The translations under genes and the position numbers were made by a program. A stretch of 64,000 nt of DNA from Desulfopila aestuarii DSM 18488. Lineage in GTDB: Bacteria > Desulfobacterota > Desulfobulbia > Desulfobulbales > Desulfocapsaceae. The stretch spans positions 62,001 through 126,000 of the forward strand of contig NZ_FRFE01000001.1 in NCBI RefSeq assembly GCF_900143695.1, written 5' to 3'. The first letter of the stretch is position 1. The number at the start of each line of letters is the position of its first letter. The notes beneath the pieces are model-generated. The model searched no databases. It was not told the origin of the DNA and was given only the letters and a program-made list of their open reading frames with translations. Of this stretch, positions 32,694 through 41,245 are shown one piece after another.

Positions 32694-33983
32694 TTAATTC
32701 TTTTGAGTGCTCTGGAAAAATCCGACCATGGCGTTCACGTTTTCCGGGTAAGCCATATTGCCGCAATGACCACCGTGCGGGTATATCGTCGCACGGCTTC
32801 CCAACACGTCACGCAGGTAATCGATCTCACCAGGTTGGAGGATGATGTCGTCTTCATTATGGATCATGCCGATTTTCGGGGAGGTGCGCAGGTAGTTCTC
32901 GATGGAACGCATGCTCAGCTGTTGGATCATCGCCGACTCGGTAATACTCGGATCAAGCGCCTTGAAGTGCGGCATGAAAATACCTTCAAAATAATCCAGG
33001 AAGGTCAACCGTCCAAGTACCTTGAGATACGGGGTGATATGATCATGGCGACCAAGTTCGATATCCCTGGAAACAACGTAACCAGCCTTGGTCATAACAT
33101 CGCTTGTGAAAACCATATTCTGGGAAGAAATCCGAAAGCTGACACCAATCAATGCCTCCAGAGGCTCATCACTTTGCGGCTTCTTGTATTTATATGCTTC
33201 ATAGAGGAATTGATCGTTAAACTCAACCTTGTCACCATGAGCATATGTTTCGCCGAAGGCTTTGACCACCTTCTGGTAAAATTCATTAAAATGATCCAAA
33301 CCGCCGGGAATATTATCGACCAGCAGATTATCGAGAATCTCGACTGAATTGTAGAGGCTGACTGGAGGGTTGATCATCAGCACTTTCTTGAAGTTGAACG
33401 CTTTCTCCTGCTCATCGAGTTTGGCGATGAAGGCCGACTGAGCCGCACCAAGGCTGTAACCGGTCAGGTAGAATTCGGTAACGTTCATCTTGTCCTGGAG
33501 TTTGCCCCAGACCGCCTTCATGACATTGTAGAGATCAGCCGAATCCTCCTGCAGATCACCCGGCACACTGCTGGTAGATGCCGCAACAATAAAGTTCGGA
33601 TGGGTCGGCGATGACAGCGATACCACGTTAAACCCGGCATTATAGAATGCCCGCTGCATCATCTGCATTTTGCTGCTCTTGAAGCTGGCACCGGTACCGG
33701 CCACAAGAAAGATCAGGGGTGCAGGCCCCTCCTGCCGCTGATACGAATAATAGAGCTCGTCCATGTTCCACAGTACTCCGGGAACCTTGCGATCCGGAAA
33801 AATCTTGATCTTGCCGATTTTCGTGGGAATATCTGCTGGCAGTACCTCAGCAAATTCCGCCGGTGTCCCGACTACTGTGGCAACATAGCGGTTGGCAAAT
33901 GGATAATCATAGGCATTCGCCAGGCTGCAACACAATAGCAGGCAAACACAGACAGCGAACAATCTCAATAGTTGATTCAACAT
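32694..33983 (-). CDS. secreted alpha/beta hydrolase (429 aa)
   Basis: The protein has a signal peptide (LLRLFAVCVCLLLCC, cleavage after ANA) and an alpha/beta hydrolase fold. PLIFLVAGTGASFKSSK is the oxyanion region, TGYSLGAAQ the nucleophile elbow and YPHGGHCGNM the histidine site. GGAGG four bases before the ATG at 33983 fixes the start. Genes of this kind are often found beside MlaA lipoproteins, as here, with a gap of only 14 bases, so an action on phospholipids or lysophospholipids in the periplasm is a reasonable inference. Confidence 0.83.
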   Translation of the reverse strand: MLNQLLRLFAVCVCLLLCCSLANAYDYPFANRYVATVVGTPAEFAEVLPADIPTKIGKIKIFPDRKVPGVLWNMDELYYSYQRQEGPAPLIFLVAGTGASFKSSKMQMMQRAFYNAGFNVVSLSSPTHPNFIVAASTSSVPGDLQEDSADLYNVMKAVWGKLQDKMNVTEFYLTGYSLGAAQSAFIAKLDEQEKAFNFKKVLMINPPVSLYNSVEILDNLLVDNIPGGLDHFNEFYQKVVKAFGETYAHGDKVEFNDQFLYEAYKYKKPQSDEPLEALIGVSFRISSQNMVFTSDVMTKAGYVVSRDIELGRHDHITPYLKVLGRLTFLDYFEGIFMPHFKALDPSITESAMIQQLSMRSIENYLRTSPKIGMIHNEDDIILQPGEIDYLRDVLGSRATIYPHGGHCGNMAYPENVNAMVGFFQSTQKN

Positions 33984-34037
33984 TTCTCCTCCTTCAGGTT
34001 CAAACAATTCATGCACACCACCTATAGTTCAGGCATT

Positions 34038-34496
34038 TTATTGAGCCATGGGAATGCGCTTTGCTATTTCAAAACGGGCTATTGCTGCTATCTTATTTTC
34101 AACCTGCAGGTAGCGAAAAACTTTCTGGCCGGGCAGAGCAACTTTCAGATCATCGGAAAATTGTTTCATAATAGCTAAATGTTCTTCCTGCACCTGGTAG
34201 TATTCATCAACAAGTACCAGGGCTTCGGTATCCGTCATCGTTTTATACACCGAGGCATAAGCGGCGATAAGCTTGGCGTACTGTTGACTGTTGGCAAAGA
34301 GTTTTTCCTGATATTTCTCATAGAGGGGCCAGAACTTGTCGGCCTCTTCGGCGCTAAACTCCATGTTTTCGATAACCATGAGTTTTTTCTGATCCATCAC
34401 AATCTTCTTTTTCAGATCTGCGGCCTCATCAGCGGCGGCCATAAACGGTATGGTCAGCATCACCGTTGCCAGCAGAATCACCAACACCTTACGCAT
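34038..34496 (-). CDS. secreted helical Spy/CpxP-like protein
   Basis: The 152-residue product has a signal peptide (VLVILLATVMLTIPF, cleavage after MAAA) and a mature part that is almost entirely charged helix: FSAEEADKFWPLYEKYQ, FANSQQYAKLIAAYA and VLVDEYYQVQEEH. This pattern resembles Spy/CpxP-type periplasmic chaperones, though the LTxxQ motif is missing. It is the first gene of the envelope run 34496-28069, 54 bases before the hydrolase gene. Function is not known. Confidence 0.72.
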   Translation of the reverse strand: MRKVLVILLATVMLTIPFMAAADEAADLKKKIVMDQKKLMVIENMEFSAEEADKFWPLYEKYQEKLFANSQQYAKLIAAYASVYKTMTDTEALVLVDEYYQVQEEHLAIMKQFSDDLKVALPGQKVFRYLQVENKIAAIARFEIAKRIPMAQ

Positions 34497-34790
34497 AGAA
34501 TCTCTCTCCTTTTTAAGATATTAAATTTACAACACAAAAAACACACACTGGCTCTGCTTAATATAAGTAAAATACACACCTGAAGGATGTACGTATGATA
34601 GTGAGTGCATCTGAGTCACCTGATCACCGGCACACAGCCGCAACAGACTACTATCAAGAAATGCGCACGACCATCATGCCACTGGTAACGCAACCGGCAA
34701 CATCACATCACCATTGCCCGGGCAATCACTTGGCTTTTCCTGTACTTTCCCCGGAATTTGACTTCATCAGTGAGGTCAAAAATCCAGCCA

Positions 34791-36215
34791 TCATTTCTGA
34801 ATAAGGTCAGCTGGCTCCCGTGCTGTTTCCAAATCGGCTATCTCCAGCCAACCACCGCCCATAGTCCGGTAGACATCAACCAGGCTGACAAGTACTGCGG
34901 TCTGACTCTCAACATAATCGAGCTGACTGGCAAACAAACTGCGATTGGCGTCAAGCACCTGCAGATAGCTCGTGGTGCCGGCATCATACTGCTCCTTTGC
35001 CAAATTGGTATAGGTTGCCAGCGCCTTGACCCTGCGCTCTTTAAAGTTCAGGCTCTCCCGACCTTTGGTAGTGGCGATGAGCGCATCCTCCACCTCACGG
35101 AAACCGGAAATAATTGCCTGCCGGTAATTGTAGAGGGCCTCCCTTTGAGCGGCCTCTGCTGTCATCACCTGACCTTCGATATTGCCGAAGGTGAAGATAG
35201 GCGCCAACAGATCGCCCCCTATTCCCCATGTACCGGAGTCGTCGTTAAAGATCTTATCAGAATGGATCGTGGCAATACCCAGGGCGCCGGTAAGCGAGAT
35301 GGACGGATAATAGAGCGCCTTTGCCACCCCTATCCGGGCGTTGGCGGCAACCAACGCCTGCTCGGCGGCGATGATATCAGGCCGCTGCTCCAGTAACTGG
35401 GACGGCAATTCTTCAGGAATCGGTGGTGGAGTCAACCGATCAATGCTCCGACCGCGGAGAATCGTTTCCGGATTGTGGCCGAGCAACAGTGCCAGCAGAT
35501 GTTCCTGCCGGCCAATCTGGCCTTCGATGGTTGGAATAGCCTGCCGGGCGCTTTCATATTCCGACTCCACCTGGCTCACCTCCAACTGCGAGACGGTGCC
35601 ATGGGCATGACGCAATCGAAAGATACGCAGGGATTCGGCGTAGGCCCGTTCAGTTTCCCTGGCAATCTCCAGCTGTCGATCAAGGCCGCGCAGAATGATA
35701 TAGTTGCCGGCGACATTGCTGACCAGGGTGAGCAGTACCGTGCGTCGGCCTGCTTCACTTGCCATCAACTCGGCCTGGGCCGCCTCAGTGGCCCGGCGGA
35801 TTCGACCCCAAAGGTCAATCTCCCAGCTGGCGTTCAAATTTCCACCATACACGCTGTAAGGTGGTCCCCCCGGCGACAGTCCGGTCTTGGTATCCTGCTG
35901 ACGAGATAAAGACGCCGAAGCCCCGATCTGCGGGAAGGCCTCTGAACGGGTAGTACGCCACTGGCCGAGGTACTGATCGACTCTGGCCGTGGCCGCTTTA
36001 AGATCGAGATTATCAGTCAAGGCCGTGGCGATCAGTTTATCGAGCACCGGATCGCCAAACTGCTTCCACCAGGCCGTGTCGGTCATCCCGGCCGCGGCCT
36101 CATAGGAGACGGTCCAGTTCGCCGGAGTATCGATAACCGGCCGTTGATAATCAGGACTGATGACACAGCCGGAGAGAAAGGTTACAGCAATTCCGGCATA
36201 GAGCAACTTACGCAT
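34791..36215 (-). CDS. outer-membrane efflux lipoprotein (NodT/OprM family)
   Basis: The 474-residue protein has a lipoprotein signal ending at LSGCVISPDYQRP, the usual start of OprM/NodT factors. Repeated helical segments follow (LDLKAATARVDQYLGQWR, VSQVESEYESARQAIP, AEQALVAANARIGVAKA), which form the trimeric periplasmic tunnel under a beta-barrel. It is the exit duct of the RND pump. AGGAGGT lies eight bases before the ATG at 36215, inside the end of the pump gene, so the two overlap by eight bases and are coupled. The longer frame to 36428 has no support. Confidence 0.94.
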   Translation of the reverse strand: MRKLLYAGIAVTFLSGCVISPDYQRPVIDTPANWTVSYEAAAGMTDTAWWKQFGDPVLDKLIATALTDNLDLKAATARVDQYLGQWRTTRSEAFPQIGASASLSRQQDTKTGLSPGGPPYSVYGGNLNASWEIDLWGRIRRATEAAQAELMASEAGRRTVLLTLVSNVAGNYIILRGLDRQLEIARETERAYAESLRIFRLRHAHGTVSQLEVSQVESEYESARQAIPTIEGQIGRQEHLLALLLGHNPETILRGRSIDRLTPPPIPEELPSQLLEQRPDIIAAEQALVAANARIGVAKALYYPSISLTGALGIATIHSDKIFNDDSGTWGIGGDLLAPIFTFGNIEGQVMTAEAAQREALYNYRQAIISGFREVEDALIATTKGRESLNFKERRVKALATYTNLAKEQYDAGTTSYLQVLDANRSLFASQLDYVESQTAVLVSLVDVYRTMGGGWLEIADLETAREPADLIQK

Positions 36216-39200
36216 GATGATCACCTCCTGTGGTAGCAGCAACAGGCGGGATAGTTTTCTTTTTCCTCGTGAACAGTCCTGAAGCGTTCTCAATAATAAC
36301 GAAAAAAAGCGGCACAAAAAACGAGGCGACGGCTGTGGAAGCAAGCATGCCGCCAATAACACCGGTACCGATGGCATGGAGACTGTTAGCACCGGCGCCG
36401 GTGGCAATCGCCATTGGTACGCAACCAAGGATAAAAGCCAGCGAGGTCATGACAATGGGCCTGAGACGCAACCGGGCTGCCTCCACCGCCGCATCGACCA
36501 CCGTCATGCCATGGTGAACATTCTCCACCGCAAATTCGATAATGAGAATGGCATTTTTGGCTGAAAGACCAACGAGCGTTACCAGACCTACCTGGAAGTA
36601 GACGTCATTTTCAAGTCCACGCCCCCAGGTGGCAAGCAGTGCACCGCAGATGGCAAACGGTACCGCCATCATGACGCCGATCGGCAACGACCACTTCTCG
36701 TATTGGGCTGCCAGAATAAGAAAAACCATGATCAGACCGAAGATGAAGGCAGAACTCGAGGTACCTCCCGATTTTTTTTCCTCAAAGGCTTGTCCGGCCC
36801 ATGAAAAACCGTAGCCATCAGGAAGCACTTCCTTCGCCACCTCTTCCATGGCGGTGATCGCCTGACCGGTACTGTAGCCGGTTGCCTGGCTGCCAGTCAG
36901 CTTGGCTGCGGGAAAACCGTTGAAGCGGGGCAGCAATCCAGCCCCTGGTACATAGCGCACCGTTGCCAGAGCCGAAAGCGGGATCATTTCTCCATCCCTG
37001 GTCGATCGTACATAAATCTGATCGAAATCGGTCGGCTCATCACGGTATTCAGCCTGGGCCTGAATAATAACCTGCCAGATCCTGCCGAACTGGACATATT
37101 GCGCCACGTAGGAAGAACCGAAATATGCCTGGAGCGTGCCATAAATATCGGAAACAGGAACACCCAGCAGTTCGGCCCGGTTGCGGTCAAGGTCGAAATA
37201 GAGCTGTTGCTGGGAAGCTGAAAAGGTTGAAGAGACTCCTGCCAGCTCGGCACGCTCCCGGGTCTTCGCTATGAAACCTTTGGTGATTTTTTCCAGATCT
37301 TGAGAGCTGGCCCCTGCCATATTCTGGATATAGAATTCAAAGCCGCCGGTAGTGCCAAGCCCGGGTATGGATGGAGGGTTCAAAGGAATGACAATGCCTT
37401 CCTTTATGGCCGAGAAATTGCGGCGCAGATTGTCGAGAACAGTAAAGGCGCCAGAATCCTCACCTGTGCGCTCAACATAGGGCTTGAGCGCAACAAACAG
37501 TGTTGAGGAATTGGTTTTGTTCTGACTGTCGATAAGGCTATATCCATCAACCTGAAAGGCTGAACTGACGGCATTATTCTCGTGCAGGGTCTTGACAGCC
37601 TGATCAGAAACAGAAGTTGTCCGCTCCAGACTTGCTGCATCCGGCATGATATTGACACCAAAGAGATACCCCTGATCTTCGGCAGGAACAAAGCTCCCCG
37701 GCAGAATACCGAACAGGAGGATCACCCCATACACTACGCCGCCAAAAAGGCCGAGGCCGATGATCTTGTGATTGATCAAAAACCGTACACCCACTATGTA
37801 ACCGTCTGTGAGACGGTCAAAACTCTTGTTGAACCATCTGGAAAAGCCCTTCTTCTCATGGGCGCCAGGTTTTAAAATGCGGGCAGCAAGGGCAGGGGAA
37901 AGGGTCAGCGCCACAATACCTGAAATCACCATAGATATCGCGATGGTAATGGCAAACTGTTTATATAAAGTACCCGTCAGGCCACCCAGAAAGGCAACGG
38001 GTAAAAACACCGAAACCAGGACGAGAACGATAGCCACCAGAGCCCCGGACAGTTCGTCCATCGCCTTTCTCGCCGCCTCGATAGGGGAAAGCCCGGCAGC
38101 CATATGCACTTCGACGGCCTCTACCACAATGATCGCGTCATCAACGACCAGGCCGATAGCCAGGATCATACCGAAGAGGGTGAGCATGTTGGTGGAAAAA
38201 CCAAGAAAGTAAATACCGGTATAGGTGCCGACAATGCAGATCGGCACCGCAAGGATCGGAATAAAGGTGGCTCGAAAACTTTGAAGAAAGAGCAGAACAA
38301 CAAGGACAACCAAAACCACCGCCTCAAAAAAGGTGTGGACAACCTTCTCAATGGAAGCTGCCGTGAACTCACTGGTATCTATAACGTATTTATATTTGAG
38401 TCCATCAGGAAAACCCGGCTTGAGTTCCTCAATCAGTTCGCGAACTCTTGCCGAGGTCGCAATGGCATTTGCTCCAGGTTGCTGATAGACAATGACGCCC
38501 GCCGCCCGTTTTCCGTCGATCTTGACAGTCATGGAATAGTTCTGTGAGCCAAGTTCTGCGTGACCGATGTCTTTCAAACGGACAATTGCCGAGCCATCTG
38601 CTTCGGCACGGATGATAATATCATTAAATTCAGACGGATCGGTGAGCATCCCCTTGGTGGTCACCACAAAGCTCTGCTGGATTCCTTCAGTGGCCGGCGC
38701 CTGACCGATCTGACCAATACCAAAGGCCTGATTTTGGCGCTTGATGGCATTGGAAACATCGGTCGCCGTCAGTCCCAGCTGAGCAAGACGATCGGGTTTC
38801 AGCCAGATGCGCATTGCTATATCCGGCACGGGGAACATGCTGGAGAGGTTGGCGCCCGGCAGACGTTTTATGGGATCGAGAATATACAGGTTCACATAGT
38901 TGGAGAGATAGGTCTGGTCGTAACGATCGTCGTCGGTGTAAAACGCGGCGGCCATCATAAACGCCTGGGAGCGGGTCTCGACGGTTACCCCCTGCTTGGC
39001 GACAACCTCCGGCAGTTTGGCACTGGCCTGACTGACCCGGTTCTGGACGTTGACCTGGGCCTGATTAGGATCGGTACCGGGCTCAAAGGTAACGGTCAAA
39101 GTCATATTGCCGGTCGACGAACTGGTGGAGAGCATATAACTCATATTCTCGACACCATTTATCTGTGCCTCAAGCGGCGCGGCAACGGTGTTGGCAATCA

Positions 39201-39366
39201 CCTCGGCGGTGGCTCCTGGATAAAGGGCGGTAACCTGTACTGTCGGCGGCGCGATGTCCGGATATTGGGCGATTGGTGTCGATTGCATCGATACAAATCC
39301 GCCCAGAACAATAACAATCGAAATGACCATGGCAAAAACCGGTCGATCGATAAAAAACTTTGCCAT
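36208..39366 (-). CDS. RND multidrug efflux pump, inner-membrane subunit (AcrB/HAE1 type)
   Basis: The 1052-residue proton-driven transporter has the twelve-helix, two-half RND layout and the length of AcrB/MexB. The N-terminus is MAKFFIDRPVFAMVIS, followed by SQYPDIAPPTVQ-like features of HAE1 pumps. The proton relay includes the double aspartate in GLVVDDAIIVVE (helix 4) and the lysine in GLSAKNAILIIEFA (helix 10). It exports drugs, dyes or bile-type compounds together with the adaptor and outer-membrane factor in the same operon (adaptor 12 bases upstream). Confidence 0.97.
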   Translation of the reverse strand: MAKFFIDRPVFAMVISIVIVLGGFVSMQSTPIAQYPDIAPPTVQVTALYPGATAEVIANTVAAPLEAQINGVENMSYMLSTSSSTGNMTLTVTFEPGTDPNQAQVNVQNRVSQASAKLPEVVAKQGVTVETRSQAFMMAAAFYTDDDRYDQTYLSNYVNLYILDPIKRLPGANLSSMFPVPDIAMRIWLKPDRLAQLGLTATDVSNAIKRQNQAFGIGQIGQAPATEGIQQSFVVTTKGMLTDPSEFNDIIIRAEADGSAIVRLKDIGHAELGSQNYSMTVKIDGKRAAGVIVYQQPGANAIATSARVRELIEELKPGFPDGLKYKYVIDTSEFTAASIEKVVHTFFEAVVLVVLVVLLFLQSFRATFIPILAVPICIVGTYTGIYFLGFSTNMLTLFGMILAIGLVVDDAIIVVEAVEVHMAAGLSPIEAARKAMDELSGALVAIVLVLVSVFLPVAFLGGLTGTLYKQFAITIAISMVISGIVALTLSPALAARILKPGAHEKKGFSRWFNKSFDRLTDGYIVGVRFLINHKIIGLGLFGGVVYGVILLFGILPGSFVPAEDQGYLFGVNIMPDAASLERTTSVSDQAVKTLHENNAVSSAFQVDGYSLIDSQNKTNSSTLFVALKPYVERTGEDSGAFTVLDNLRRNFSAIKEGIVIPLNPPSIPGLGTTGGFEFYIQNMAGASSQDLEKITKGFIAKTRERAELAGVSSTFSASQQQLYFDLDRNRAELLGVPVSDIYGTLQAYFGSSYVAQYVQFGRIWQVIIQAQAEYRDEPTDFDQIYVRSTRDGEMIPLSALATVRYVPGAGLLPRFNGFPAAKLTGSQATGYSTGQAITAMEEVAKEVLPDGYGFSWAGQAFEEKKSGGTSSSAFIFGLIMVFLILAAQYEKWSLPIGVMMAVPFAICGALLATWGRGLENDVYFQVGLVTLVGLSAKNAILIIEFAVENVHHGMTVVDAAVEAARLRLRPIVMTSLAFILGCVPMAIATGAGANSLHAIGTGVIGGMLASTAVASFFVPLFFVIIENASGLFTRKKKTIPPVAATTGGDHHA

Positions 39367-39378
39367 AACGGACCTCGT

Positions 39379-40578
39379 CTATTTCTTTGTGGACTGGGAA
39401 GGAGAGTTTTTGGTCGCTCCGGCTACAGGTGCATCGACAACCTTCACCGGCATGCCGGGAGCCAGGCGCATGAAGCCATCGGTAATGACCTTCTCTCCCG
39501 GATTGAGCCCCTGCTCAATAACCCAGTCCTGCCCGACCCAGGCACCAGCCACAACAGGTCGGATCTCCGCTTTCCCTTCACTGCTCACCACAAATACCAC
39601 CTGTCCGTTGGAGGTCTGCTGAACCGCCCGCTGCGGAACCGTCAGGGAATCAGGACGCGTGGCACCCTGCAGAACGGCTTTCACAAACATGCCCGGTCGC
39701 AGCAACGAATCGGGGTTAGGCAATTCAGCTTTGATAAGAAAGGTGCCGGTCTCACGATTAAAGGTGGGATCGATAAAACTCACCTTCCCTTTATGTGGGT
39801 AGATCCCGCCGTCAGAAAGGTGCACTTCAACGGTGTATTCATGATTGGCTGGAGCTACGATCCTGCCGGCAGCAACGTCCGTCCTGCTTTTGGAAAGCTG
39901 ATTCTGCGAAACACTGAATGTGACCCAGACCGGATCAAGCTGGGCCACATAGCTCAAATCCCCCCCTGGCCCAACGCTTAAGTAGGCACCTTCGCGGGCT
40001 TTGGATTCACCGCTCACCCCTGTGACCGGTGACTTGATGATGGTGTAACTCAAGTCGAGCTCTGCCTGCTCAAGGCGGGCTGAGGCCTGATGCACTGCCG
40101 CTTCCGCCGACTGCACAGAACCTATAGCGTTATCCAGGTCGCTCTTGGACGCAGCATCGAGTTTTGCCAGCGGTTCAACCCTTTTCAGGTTAGCCTGGGC
40201 CGTCCAGAGCTGAGCCTTGTTGTTGGCCAGGGACCCCTTTGCTGCCTCGACCTGGGCCAGGAATGGTTTCTGGTCCATCTGAAACATGGTCTGCCCCTGC
40301 TTGACGACATCACCTTCATAATAGAGGATTTTCTCTAAAAAACCGTTCACCCGTGCAACGATTTCCACCTGATGGGCGCTTTCGACCTGGGCCACGAATG
40401 AGGCTTCAACCGGAATGACTTTCGGCGTAACAGTGATGACGTTCACTTCCGCTGGTGGAGGAGGTGCCTTCACTTCCTGCTTTTTCTCACAGCCCGCAAG
40501 TACCATGGCTGCCAGGATGATACCGCCCAGCATAAGCATACTGACCGCACGCCCACCAGAGTTTCGCTCAATCTTCAT
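39379..40578 (-). CDS. RND efflux periplasmic adaptor (membrane fusion protein)
   Basis: From the ATG at 40578 the protein has 399 residues and a lipoprotein signal ending at MVLAGCEKK. It has the hallmarks of AcrA/MexA: the lipoyl half-motifs around AQVESAHQVEIVARVNGFLEK and VKQGQTMFQMD (given here as separate pieces), a helical hairpin, and the beta-barrel segment GTFLIKAELPNP. It links the inner-membrane pump and the outer-membrane duct. AGGAG lies eight bases upstream. No TetR- or MarR-type regulator is adjacent, unusual for such operons. Confidence 0.95.
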   Translation of the reverse strand: MKIERNSGGRAVSMLMLGGIILAAMVLAGCEKKQEVKAPPPPAEVNVITVTPKVIPVEASFVAQVESAHQVEIVARVNGFLEKILYYEGDVVKQGQTMFQMDQKPFLAQVEAAKGSLANNKAQLWTAQANLKRVEPLAKLDAASKSDLDNAIGSVQSAEAAVHQASARLEQAELDLSYTIIKSPVTGVSGESKAREGAYLSVGPGGDLSYVAQLDPVWVTFSVSQNQLSKSRTDVAAGRIVAPANHEYTVEVHLSDGGIYPHKGKVSFIDPTFNRETGTFLIKAELPNPDSLLRPGMFVKAVLQGATRPDSLTVPQRAVQQTSNGQVVFVVSSEGKAEIRPVVAGAWVGQDWVIEQGLNPGEKVITDGFMRLAPGMPVKVVDAPVAGATKNSPSQSTKK

Positions 40579-41245
40579 ACCAACCACTCCTGTTTGCAAA
40601 ATATATAAATAGTGCCCGTCCAGAACGTTACCCGACCAACATAAGCCCTTCACCGTTCAGAGAATACCTGGCAATCCAATCCGCCACAGAGCCGTTTCCC
40701 TGGCTCACATAGCCTGTCACCAAACCACCAAAGTCCATAACATGAAACGCTCCACCAGATCGGGAAGCGGATGCAGTCGTGTTGTCGTCAGTAACTGAGA
40801 TCCGGTGCCGCTCCATGTAACAGCCTGCTTTTTTCGTTGCGCCGATTTCTCGTTACTCAACCAAATAGTTATAATTGATTAACCCTAACCGTTCTCCAAT
40901 TCGAATTGCAATATCTTTTACATAATCTGTACAGTTACTTGAGTAAAATATGCCTCTTCGTCAATACAGCAAACAGTTGTGGGACAACATTTTTTCAAGC
41001 TACAGGACATGATGGGAATCTCATGATAAACAACACGTCATCATACCCCTAAAAAACCTTTCACTTCTTACACACATAAGGAGTAGAATAGTTGCAGGGC
41101 CTGGTACTTCTCTGCACTCACCTGGTTCGTATGACATAGCAAGCCGGCACCACGGACTTGCCGCTGTTCATCTCAACTCTTTTACTCTTGAATATACTGA
41201 ATTTTTTGCACTTCCAGTACGATTGACTACTGAAGGAGAGACGTT
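40579..41245. other. intergenic region between the divergent efflux operon and the repeat protein
   Basis: The 667 bases must hold both divergent promoters. A 62-codon minus-strand frame (40628-40816) with a protein-like composition but only a weak AGG ribosome-binding site is open here; I do not list it as a gene. The middle (40860-41060) is AT-rich. I see no operator repeat of convincing quality. Confidence 0.45.

Noticed and set aside
38560-39981. 473-codon plus-strand open frame opposite the RND pump and adaptor genes
   Set aside because: It lies entirely antisense to two genes with clear domain structure and shows Arg/Gly/His-rich shadow composition.
40628-40816. 62-codon minus-strand frame upstream of the RND adaptor
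   Set aside because: Composition is protein-like but there is only a weak AGG ribosome-binding site and no recognisable family, so it is mentioned only with the gap.
41095-41125. Sigma-54 promoter in front of the repeat-protein gene
   Set aside because: TGGTAC...TGCA looks similar, but the distance between GG and GC is one base too short and the flanking consensus is poor.
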